This document shows, piece by piece, positions 30,802 through 37,042 of a stretch of DNA of 37,042 nucleotides (position 1 is the first letter of the stretch; each line of letters opens with the position of its first letter). Source of the DNA: Actinoplanes utahensis (GTDB lineage Bacteria; Actinomycetota; Actinomycetes; Mycobacteriales; Micromonosporaceae); contig NZ_BOMZ01000038.1 in the NCBI RefSeq assembly GCF_016862455.1, positions 1-37,042 on the forward strand, written 5' to 3'. Below the pieces are notes generated by a model. That model was not told where the DNA came from. It saw only the letters and a program-made list of their open reading frames with translations, and ran no database searches. A program made the translations under genes and the position numbers.

Positions 30802-32376
30802 GTGAGCTCTCAACCTGTGGCGGCGCCGGCGAAGCTGGACGGCGCCGTTCTCAAGATCGCCGGGGTAGTCGTCCTCGGCGCCATCATGTCAATCCTCGAC
30901 GTGACCGTGGTCAGCGTCGCCATCCCGACGTTCATGGAGGAGTTCGGCGCCACCTACGCCGAGGTCGCCTGGACGATGACGGCCTACACCCTGGCCCTGG
31001 CCACGGTCATCCCGCTCAGCGGCTGGGCCGCCGACCGCTTCGGCACCAAACGGCTCTACATGACCGCGCTGCTGTTGTTCACCCTCGGCTCCGGGCTGTG
31101 CGCGACGGCTGACGGCATCGACCAGCTGGTGGCCTATCGCGTGCTGCAGGGTCTCGGCGGCGGCATGCTCATGCCGGTCGGCATGACCATCATGACCCGG
31201 GCGGCCGGCCCGGAGCGGATCGGCCGACTGATGGCCGTCCTCGGCATCCCGATGCTGCTCGGCCCGATCAGCGGCCCGATCCTGGGCGGCTGGCTGATCG
31301 ACTCGTACAGCTGGCCCTGGATCTTCCTGATCAACCTGCCGATCGGCGCCGCCGCGCTGATCTACGCCCAGGTCGTCCTGCCGAAGGACCGGCCCGAGCC
31401 GTCCGAGTCCTTCGACTTCATCGGCATGCTGATGCTGTCACCCGGCCTCGCGCTCTTCCTCTTCGGCGTCTCGTCGCTGCCCGAGGAGGAGACCGTCACC
31501 GCCGATCGGGTGTGGATCCCCATGCTGATCGGCGCGCTGCTGGTGATCGGGTTCGTCTTCTACTCGTTCAAGCCCCGGCATCCGCTGCTCGACCTGCGCC
31601 TGCTGCGCAACCGCAACCTGACGGTCGCGTCGATCACGCTCGCCGTCTTCACCGTCGCGTTCATGGGCGCCGGTCTGCTCTTCCCCAGCTACTTCCTGCA
31701 GATCCACGGTGAGACGACGCTCAACGCCGGTCTGCTCATGGCACCGCAGGGCATCGGCGCGATGGTCACCATGCCGATCGCGGGCATGCTCGCCGACAAG
31801 GTGCCGGTCGGGCGGACCGTGCCGTTCGCGCTGATCCTGATCGCGGCCGGGTTCTTCACGTTCACCCAGGTCGGCACCGACACGTCCTATGTCCTGCTGT
31901 GCGGCTCGCTGTTCGTGATGGGCCTCGGCATGGGCGGCACCATGATGCCGATCATGACGTCGGCGTTGCGGACCCTCACCAACCACGAGGTGGCCCGCGG
32001 CTCCACCCTGCTGAACATCCTGCAGCAGATCGCCGGCTCCATCGGCGGCGCGATCTTCTCGGTGATCCTGACCGCCCAGCTGAACAAGTCGCCGATGGTC
32101 CCCGGCGTCACCAACCCGGAGACCAAGGAGCCGCTCACCGAGGCCGACCTGGCCACCCTCGGCCAGATGAAACCCGAGGCGGTGGCGAACTTCCCGGATC
32201 CCGGCCTGCTCGAACGCGGGCTGGACTTCGCGGCCGACGCGTTCGCCACCACGTTCATGGTCGGGTTCGTGCTCACGGCACTGACCCTGATCCCGGCGCT
32301 GTTCCTGCCCCGCAAGCGCGAGGTGGCCCACCTGAACGACGAGGAGAAGGCCGCCACACCGGTCATCATGCACTGA
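30802..32376 (+). CDS. DHA2-family MFS multidrug exporter (EmrB/QacA type)
   Basis: 524 aa with about 14 membrane helices. Motif D1-like MSILDVTVVSVAIPTFMEEF, motif A GWAADRFGTKRLY, the antiporter motif C LGIPMLLGPISGPILGGWLID, and PWIFLINLPIG are diagnostic of DHA2 drug:proton antiporters. A large loop with KSPMVPGVTNPETKEPLTE lies before the last helix, typical for actinobacterial members. GTG at 30802 is preceded by TGGAGA with a five-base spacer, while the frame upstream of it is antisense-like and has no other good start. Substrate unknown. A very strong hairpin follows. Confidence 0.92.
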   Translation: MSSQPVAAPAKLDGAVLKIAGVVVLGAIMSILDVTVVSVAIPTFMEEFGATYAEVAWTMTAYTLALATVIPLSGWAADRFGTKRLYMTALLLFTLGSGLCATADGIDQLVAYRVLQGLGGGMLMPVGMTIMTRAAGPERIGRLMAVLGIPMLLGPISGPILGGWLIDSYSWPWIFLINLPIGAAALIYAQVVLPKDRPEPSESFDFIGMLMLSPGLALFLFGVSSLPEEETVTADRVWIPMLIGALLVIGFVFYSFKPRHPLLDLRLLRNRNLTVASITLAVFTVAFMGAGLLFPSYFLQIHGETTLNAGLLMAPQGIGAMVTMPIAGMLADKVPVGRTVPFALILIAAGFFTFTQVGTDTSYVLLCGSLFVMGLGMGGTMMPIMTSALRTLTNHEVARGSTLLNILQQIAGSIGGAIFSVILTAQLNKSPMVPGVTNPETKEPLTEADLATLGQMKPEAVANFPDPGLLERGLDFAADAFATTFMVGFVLTALTLIPALFLPRKREVAHLNDEEKAATPVIMH

Positions 32377-32386
32377 GCCCGTCCTT

Positions 32387-32435
32387 CACCGGTGCGTCCC
32401 CGGGAGCCGAGCGGGCTCCCGGGGACGCACCGGTG
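32387..32435. terminator. Bidirectional terminator hairpin, 22-bp perfect stem
   Basis: CACCGGTGCGTCCCCGGGAG and its complement form a stem of 22 perfect pairs (32387-32408 / 32414-32435) with a five-base loop GAGCG. It lies exactly between the convergent MFS and hydrolase genes. Confidence 0.8.
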
Positions 32436-32441
32436 GGGTCG

Positions 32442-33257
32442 TCAGCGCCGGCTGAGGTCGAGGGCGGCGACCTCGCGGACGGCCTCGGCGATGACCGGGA
32501 AGTCCTTCTTCAGAAGCGCGCCGTGGTTGCTGGCGACCTTCGCATGGATACGGATGTTCGGGTTGCGGACGGGCAGCGTGTCAAGGGCGGCCCGGATCCG
32601 TTCCTGCTCGTCACCGCGGCTCCCGAGGGACGTCCCCGACGCCACCACGTACCGGGTGGGGACCGTGACGGCGTCGAGCACGGGTCCCAGCTCGCTCTCC
32701 CGGGAAAGCCTGCCCAGCTCGATGTTGCTGTCGGCCTGCTGCCCGGCGGTCATCCGCGGGGCCAGGCCGGTCGGACGCAGGAGCGGCAGGAACCAGCTCA
32801 TGCGCCGGAACAGCTTCCGGATCCGCTGCTCCATGGCCTCGTCGAGCCAGTCGGACGGAAAGGCGCCGTCGACCATGATCGCCCCGATGGTGCGGTCCGG
32901 GTGCCGGTGGGCCCAGTGTGCGGCGACCACCGCTCCGTAGGACCAGCCCACCAGCAGGGCGCGGTCCACGCCCCGAGCCGACAGGACCGCGTCGACGTCC
33001 CGGACCGCGGCTTCGAAGGAGTAGTCCGCCGAGCGCTCCGATCTGCCCCGGGCCCGCTCGTCGTAGGTGATGTGCCGCCAACCGGTTCCCAGCTCGGCTA
33101 TGACCCGCCGCCAGTACCCCTGGGTGGCGAACTGTCCGTTGAGGTAGACCACGGGGACGCCGGTGCCACCCGTGTCGGTGACGGCCAGCGCCGTGTCTTC
33201 GACCGGCACCATCCCGGACCACGCCGATCCCGTCAGCGGGTTGCTGTTCTTCGTCAT
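32442..33257 (-). CDS. Alpha/beta-fold hydrolase
   Basis: 271 aa. The fold motifs are VVYLNGQFATQGYWRRVI (strand and oxyanion region), YDERARGRSE, the nucleophile elbow LLVGWSYGAVVAAHW with Ser106, and SNHGALLKKDFP with the catalytic His246. The substrate is unknown. ATG at 33257 with AGGTGG five bases before it is preferred to a GTG three codons earlier. The upstream region contains phased CGTTGCATT boxes, so expression is probably regulated. Confidence 0.9.
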   Translation of the reverse strand: MTKNSNPLTGSAWSGMVPVEDTALAVTDTGGTGVPVVYLNGQFATQGYWRRVIAELGTGWRHITYDERARGRSERSADYSFEAAVRDVDAVLSARGVDRALLVGWSYGAVVAAHWAHRHPDRTIGAIMVDGAFPSDWLDEAMEQRIRKLFRRMSWFLPLLRPTGLAPRMTAGQQADSNIELGRLSRESELGPVLDAVTVPTRYVVASGTSLGSRGDEQERIRAALDTLPVRNPNIRIHAKVASNHGALLKKDFPVIAEAVREVAALDLSRR

Positions 33258-33655
33258 GGCTTCCACCTGATCCCGTTCGGCCTGCTCTTGTTTCCGACAA
33301 GAGAAAAGCTACGTTGCATTCACGACTACGGCAACATGCTCATCGCGAGTTGAGGGAGTTTTTACTGCTCAATGGCTAGTAAACGTTGCATTGGATCTGA
33401 ATCTAATGCAACGCCTCCCGACTTGCGTTGCAATGATAAGGAAGTGAATGCGACGGTGGCCGGGAGCCGACGGTGCAGCGCCCTTCCCGACGGCTATCGC
33501 GCCGAGGCATGGACCTTCCGGATCCGGACGCGAGGCAGACGTCTGTGCGATCGGCCCGGGCCCGATGAGGCAGCCCCGCTCACGGCCGCCGTCGTTCCGC
33601 TCATCCGGGCGGCAGCCGTGGGCCAGCCGATCGTCACAGCCCCGGTGGCCGTGAG
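33258..33655. other. 398-bp gene-poor region with a regulatory motif cluster
   Basis: The part next to the hydrolase gene (33290-33445) is AT-richer than the rest and holds the phased motif cluster listed separately. The rest (33446-33655) has ORFs on both strands, one of which (GTG near 33444) has AAGGA before it, but their composition is Arg/Pro/Ala-rich and unlike a real protein, and I recognise nothing. I annotate no gene here. Confidence 0.6.
33312..33434. promoter_or_regulatory. Cluster of CGTTGCATT boxes, three at exact 21-bp spacing
   Basis: CGTTGCATT occurs at 33312-33320 and 33384-33392, its exact complement AATGCAACG at 33405-33413, and the variant CGTTGCAAT at 33426-33434. The last three begin 21 bases apart (two helical turns). 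The second and third form a perfect inverted repeat with a 12-base spacer. This is the arrangement of multiple binding sites for one regulator on one face of the DNA; the regulator is not in the window as far as I can tell. Confidence 0.6.
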
Positions 33656-34945
33656 TCAGCCGATGGTCACCACACGGGCCCACGAAGGTGGGAGATCCGG
33701 CTCGTAGTCGGGATCGTCCTCGTTCACGAAGGACTCGCGGGGGAACAGGCCGACCACCGTCCGGCACGGTGGGCGGCGATCCGGCCACGGGGTCTGACCG
33801 TCGGTCAGGACCACGATGACGTCCGGGGACGGGCGGCCGGCCAGGGCCGTCGCGAAACCCGCACGCAGGTCGGTGCCGCCACCACCGAGCAGCGCGAGAC
33901 CCTCCGACTCGCAGATCGGGCCGCTGACGTGCGCGGCCGCGTCGCAGGACAGCACCCGCACCAGGTCCCGACGGCCACCGACGGCCCGCGCCATCGCGGC
34001 GACCTCCAGGAGGGCGCTGCCCAGTTCGGTGTCGCTCACCGAACCCGACGTGTCGATGACGACACTCACCCGCGGCGGGCGGCGGCGCAGGCTCGGCAGC
34101 ACCACCCCGGGCACACTCGACGACCGCCGCGACGGCCGGCTGTAGACGTAGTCCTCCCCGACACCCGGCGCTGACGCGGCCGACCGGACCGCGTTGCCGA
34201 GCAGCTCACGCCACGGCTGCGGCGGGTGGACCACCTTCTCCGCCCAGCGCTGCCAGCCCGCCGGGGAACTGCCCGGAGCACCGGTGATGCCCTGCGCCAC
34301 CCGGTAGCGGACCAGGGCACGTTCCTGCTCGGTCAAGCCGTCCGCGCCGTCCGGGCCGAGCTCCCACGGCCGGTCCAGCCCGTCGGCGCCGCCGCCGCAG
34401 TCCAGCCAGGTCAGATCCCGGCAGTACGGGCCCAGCGAGATCTTCTGAAGGTACTCCTCCATCAAGTCGCCGGCCGCCAACCCGAGCATCGACGGCAGGA
34501 TCGCGCCGGACGGACGGGGCAGGCCGTTGCCGTACACATCGTCGTTGATCTCGAAATCGGCGGCGATGTTCATCCGCAACCGGTCGCCCGGCCCGGTCAG
34601 GTCCTTCGCGGTGGCCATCCGCTCCCCGCGGCCGTGATGGTCGCGCAGCAGGTGGGAGACCTCGTGCACCCAGACGCCGGCGAGCTCGTCCACCGGCGTG
34701 GCGGCGACGAAGGAGGGGGAGACGTAGCACCGCCAGTACCGGTCGACGGCCATCGTCGGCACCCGCCACGACAGGATCGGCTTCAGCGCGAACAACGCCG
34801 TCGCCAGATAGGGCCGCGCCTCGACGGCGAGCAGCCGGGCCGCGTACAACCGCTCGGTCTCCTCCGCCGTGAACTCCGCCCGAACCCCCTTCACATCGCG
34901 CCCCTCCGGCGCCGCCGTCCCGGGTCGGGTCCGTGATGTGGTCAT
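33656..34945 (-). CDS. Metallopeptidase-like / VWA-domain protein (DUF2201 type)
   Basis: 429 aa. The N-terminal part is the putative metallopeptidase domain of DUF2201: LAGVWVHEVSHLLRDHHGRG with HEVSH at 94-98 and NIAADFEINDDVY at 126-138, which may supply a third ligand. The C-terminal VWA-like domain has the metal-site motif VVIDTSGSVSDTEL (298-304), GGGTDLRAGF and VIVVLTDGQTPWPDR. Such proteins are encoded with MoxR ATPases and are thought to be their adaptor or substrate partner. It overlaps the MoxR gene by four bases (ATGA), so the two are made together. Confidence 0.92.
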   Translation of the reverse strand: MTTSRTRPGTAAPEGRDVKGVRAEFTAEETERLYAARLLAVEARPYLATALFALKPILSWRVPTMAVDRYWRCYVSPSFVAATPVDELAGVWVHEVSHLLRDHHGRGERMATAKDLTGPGDRLRMNIAADFEINDDVYGNGLPRPSGAILPSMLGLAAGDLMEEYLQKISLGPYCRDLTWLDCGGGADGLDRPWELGPDGADGLTEQERALVRYRVAQGITGAPGSSPAGWQRWAEKVVHPPQPWRELLGNAVRSAASAPGVGEDYVYSRPSRRSSSVPGVVLPSLRRRPPRVSVVIDTSGSVSDTELGSALLEVAAMARAVGGRRDLVRVLSCDAAAHVSGPICESEGLALLGGGGTDLRAGFATALAGRPSPDVIVVLTDGQTPWPDRRPPCRTVVGLFPRESFVNEDDPDYEPDLPPSWARVVTIG

Positions 34946-36111
34946 CGTGCCGCGCCCACGCGGCGCCGCAGGTCGACGATCGGGGCGATGCGGTCGATGC
35001 CGGGCGGGACCGGCCAGTCGTCGCGGCGCAGCGCCGCCAGCGTCGAAGCCGGAACCACGACCACGTCCGGGGCGCCGGTCTCCAGCGCCCGCACCAGAAC
35101 CGCCCACGCCGCCTCCCACCGCGACCGCTCCGGCCGTTTGCGGACCGCCTCCACGACACCGTCGAGAGTCGCCTGGCGCAGATCGCCGCGTTCCGGCAGC
35201 ACCGACGACGACGGATCGGCCAGCAGCGCCTCCGGGTCCGGCAGGTCCAGACGATCCATGAACGCCAGCAGCTCCAGACCCGGCCCGTCCCCGACCGTGC
35301 CCCGCACCAGCATCGACAGCACCTCCCGCGACGCGCCCGCCGCCGTCGCGAACGCCACCAGCCGCAACGTCATGTCCCAGCTGCGCGGCGACGGCCACGG
35401 CCCACCCCGGCGCGCCTCACTGTCCGGCAGCCGGTGCACCAACGTCGGCCGCGCCTCCAGGAAACCGCACACCGCCCGCCGCGCCCACGCCACCGACGAC
35501 GGCAGCAGATCCGGGTCGAGCCGCGGCATCGTCGCCCGCGGCCAGACCCCGCCCAAGCCGCGGACCACCACCTCATGCTCGTACGACCACTGCACATGCA
35601 CGAACCGGTTGGCCAGCGGCGGGCTCAACTCCCACCCGTCCGCCGCCGACGACCGGGGATTCGCGGCGGCCACGATCCGTACCCCCGACGGCAGCCGCAA
35701 CGTACCCACCCGGCGTTCCAGCACCACCCGCAGCAGCGCCGCCTGCACCGCCGGCGGCGCCGTCGACAACTCGTCCAGGAACAGCAGACCCCGGCCGGCG
35801 CGGACCAGCCGAACCGCCCAGTCCGGCGGCGCCATCGGCACACCCTGCACCGCCGGATCGTCCCCGACCACCGGCAGCCCGGCGAAGTCGGACGGCTCGT
35901 GAACGCTGGCGATCACCGTGGTCAGCGGCAGATCGAGACCGTCGGCGAGCTGAGTGAGAGTGGCGGTCTTGCCGATACCCGGCTCACCCCACAACAGCAC
36001 CGGCAGATCCGCGGCGACGGCGAGGGCGAGCGCTTCGAGCTGGCTGTCCGGTCGCGGTTCGGTGCCGGTCGCGGCGAGCAGAGCGAGAAGGTCGTCGGAG
36101 ACGTTCAGCAT
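34942..36111 (-). CDS. MoxR-type AAA+ ATPase
   Basis: 389 aa. Walker A GEPGIGKTA at 42-50, Walker B GLLFLDELSTAPP near 108-120, sensor 1 IVAAANPRSSAADG, Arg-finger region SPPLANRFVHVQW. MoxR ATPases remodel partner proteins, generally those with VWA domains; the next gene supplies one. ATG 36111 is preceded by AAGGTGAT, and its A is shared with the TGA of a short Pro-rich reading frame upstream. Cytoplasmic. Confidence 0.92.
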   Translation of the reverse strand: MLNVSDDLLALLAATGTEPRPDSQLEALALAVAADLPVLLWGEPGIGKTATLTQLADGLDLPLTTVIASVHEPSDFAGLPVVGDDPAVQGVPMAPPDWAVRLVRAGRGLLFLDELSTAPPAVQAALLRVVLERRVGTLRLPSGVRIVAAANPRSSAADGWELSPPLANRFVHVQWSYEHEVVVRGLGGVWPRATMPRLDPDLLPSSVAWARRAVCGFLEARPTLVHRLPDSEARRGGPWPSPRSWDMTLRLVAFATAAGASREVLSMLVRGTVGDGPGLELLAFMDRLDLPDPEALLADPSSSVLPERGDLRQATLDGVVEAVRKRPERSRWEAAWAVLVRALETGAPDVVVVPASTLAALRRDDWPVPPGIDRIAPIVDLRRRVGAAR

Positions 36112-36334
36112 CAGATTCGATCACCTTGGGATTCGTCAGGGCCGCTGCGCGGCCGATTTCCTGGGAGGTACGCCGTACGCGCACCGGGCTTCCGCCCGTC
36201 TGGGTGCGCCGGTTTCGGCTCGTCCGGGTGTGGCGGTTTCGGCTGGTCTGGGTGTGCCGGCTTCAGCTGCCTGCGGCCTCGCGGGTTTTCGAGTCGCCTT
36301 CGTTCGGGGCGGTGTGAAGGGCTTGTCGTGCTGG
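36112..36334 (-). other. Spacer between MoxR and upstream gene, with Pro-rich frame
   Basis: The 223 bases carry a 24-bp repeat. One reverse-strand frame reads KPAHPDQP-KPPHPDEP-KPAHPDGR and ends in a TGA that overlaps the MoxR ATG (TGATG). It has no good start of its own; its first ATG (36428) is inside the upstream gene in another frame. It may be the tail of the upstream protein after a frameshift, or a non-coding spacer. Confidence 0.4.
36197..36268. repeat. 24-bp tandem repeat, three copies
   Basis: Units CGTCTGGGTGCGCCGG-TTTCGGCT, 36197-36220, 36221-36244 and 36245-36268, differ by three to five bases. Because 24 is a multiple of three, every frame is preserved in the repeat. Confidence 0.8.
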
Positions 36335-36814
36335 TCAGCGTGGGGTGACGGTTCGCTTCGGGAGCCGGTGACGGCGACCGCGGCGGCCCGCCCGGTCCAT
36401 CCGCGGTCCGATCGGGCCGGTCGCCCACACCGGAGCCGGGTCAGCCAGGCCGGCGCGGTAGAGGCCGTGCCCGATCCGGCCCTCCGTGGCCTCCGTGAAA
36501 AGCTCGCCCAGAGCGCCCTCGGGTTCGGCGTCCGGACCGAGCAGTTCGGTGACCAGCGCGGCCGCGCCCTCGTCGTCACCGTGGTCCAGGCGGGCACGGA
36601 TCTCGTCGAGGTTGGCCGGGTTCCGGACGGCGGCCTCGATCGCCCGGAGGCAGGGGAGGGGTGGACCGCCGAGGGCCGTCAACAGCGACTCCCGCGAGAG
36701 CTCGGCCTCGTCATGATCGAGCGGCACGAGAACCCCGCCGACCCGCCCCACCCGATGCGTCGCGCCGCAGCACTCGACGACCCACAGCACATCGCCGCCG
36801 ATCGCCTCGGTCAC
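36335..36814 (-). CDS. Hypothetical protein of the MoxR-VWA operon
   Basis: 159 aa from GTG at 36814. The core VLWVVECCGATHRVGRVGG, VLVPLDHDEAELSRESLL, LGGPPLPCLRAIEAAVRNP and ALVTELLGPDAEPEGALGELF has strong codon bias and mixed alpha/beta character; paired cysteines in VECCGATH are notable. The tail is basic (MDRAGRRGRRHRLPKR). I chose this GTG because it overlaps the stop of an upstream frame by GTGA, the coupling seen throughout this operon; an ATG at 36958 in the same frame would add a low-complexity Asn/Cys/Ser/Asp stretch. Family not recognised. Its position suggests a partner of the MoxR/VWA pair. Confidence 0.7.
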   Translation of the reverse strand: MTEAIGGDVLWVVECCGATHRVGRVGGVLVPLDHDEAELSRESLLTALGGPPLPCLRAIEAAVRNPANLDEIRARLDHGDDEGAAALVTELLGPDAEPEGALGELFTEATEGRIGHGLYRAGLADPAPVWATGPIGPRMDRAGRRGRRHRLPKRTVTPR

Positions 36815-37041
36815 CGCCGTTTCCGGACGGTCCGGACCCCGATCGTCATCCGACCGATCGTCAGCACTCTGATGCTCGGCCGACGGACGGTCCCGATGCC
36901 GATGGTGTGCCGCCGAACAGTTCGTCCCCGAACAGTTCGCTGCCGAGTAGTTCGGCATCGAATAGTTCGGTGTCTCACGATCTTGGCGGGAGCGGGCTGG
37001 TAGACGCGGTGGCTGCCCTCGAACCGCCGGCGGATCCTGTG
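36811..37041 (-). CDS. C-terminal end of an unknown protein, gene continues past the window
   Basis: 76 visible residues. The first part, HRIRRRFEGSHRVYQPAP, reads like folded protein; the rest is a basic tail built on five-residue repeats (RTIRC, RTTRQ, RTVRG, RTVRR) and ending RTVRKRR. The repeats come from a 15-bp tandem repeat at 36914-36969. The TGA overlaps the GTG of the next gene. Other frames here are either stopped (the ELF frame) or low in complexity. The protein cannot be named from this fragment. Confidence 0.5.
   Translation of the reverse strand, partial: HRIRRRFEGSHRVYQPAPAKIVRHRTIRCRTTRQRTVRGRTVRRHTIGIGTVRRPSIRVLTIGRMTIGVRTVRKRR
36914..36969. repeat. 15-bp tandem repeat containing CGAACAGTTCG palindromes
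   Basis: CGAACAGTTCG at 36914 and 36929, CGAGTAGTTCG at 36944 and CGAATAGTTCG at 36959, each exactly 15 bases apart. The first two are perfect 5-bp-arm palindromes around a central A. It can be read as five-residue protein repeats or as an array of protein-binding sites. Confidence 0.85.
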
Positions 37042-37042
37042 G

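Noticed and set aside
33372..33707. Forward ORF of 111 aa in the hydrolase-VWA spacer
   Set aside because: No domain, odd composition, and its end overlaps the VWA gene; the region is better explained as regulatory.
36136..36597. 153-aa reverse frame with RPAETATPGRAETGAP repeats
   Set aside because: It is one of the frames created by the 24-bp repeat and conflicts with the better-supported hypothetical gene.

Overview
The window is high-GC actinomycete DNA. The GC content, strong codon bias, F420-type oxidoreductase, AfsR-type regulator, apparently leaderless genes and tRNAs without an encoded CCA all fit. Micromonosporaceae (for example Actinoplanes) is my guess from general resemblance; nothing seen fixes the genus.

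Left part (1-6261): a 31-bp tandem repeat abuts a KstR2-like TetR gene. Divergent from it lie a zinc alcohol dehydrogenase and an Rv3520c-type F420 oxidoreductase, with two palindromes between as likely operators. Then come three genes resembling an ESX-type secretion substrate set (small WXG-like protein, WXG plus DUF1023 hydrolase, lipoprotein) and a secreted stand-alone CBM20 starch-binding protein with CTTGCAG/CTTGCAAG boxes upstream.

Middle part (6387-25457): an 1121-aa NACHT NTPase (candidate immune NLR-like protein), a 495-aa lipoprotein, a DUF1772 membrane protein, a KtrAB/TrkHA potassium pair, a large AfsR-like regulator overlapping tail to tail with a DrrAB-type ABC exporter, DctA with a divergent CitA/DcuS-type two-component system translationally coupled to a G6PDH gene, and a deletion scar that fuses the 3' parts of a methyltransferase gene and a tetR gene. 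A DUF2784 gene follows.

Translation-related region (25484-30061): a possible promoter, a 27-codon ORF with two Trp codons and an intrinsic terminator lead directly into an array of 15 tRNA genes in 1.3 kb, starting with tRNA-Trp. Several are abnormal: C33 in two anticodon loops, two class-I tRNAs with leucine anticodons, an initiator-like tRNA lacking one signature G:C pair, a T-loop with G55, and a Ser tRNA with a degenerate D-arm. After a RibD/DHFR-like gene comes an EF-G-like GTPase preceded by a 35-codon leader ORF with two hairpins over its end. This combination is the most unusual part of the window.

Right part (30144-37042): a CPBP membrane protease, a DHA2 MFS exporter, an alpha/beta hydrolase with 21-bp-phased CGTTGCAWT boxes upstream, and a tightly coupled reverse-strand operon: an unknown partial gene, a hypothetical protein, a MoxR ATPase and a metallopeptidase-like VWA protein. 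The operon carries 15-bp and 24-bp in-frame minisatellites.
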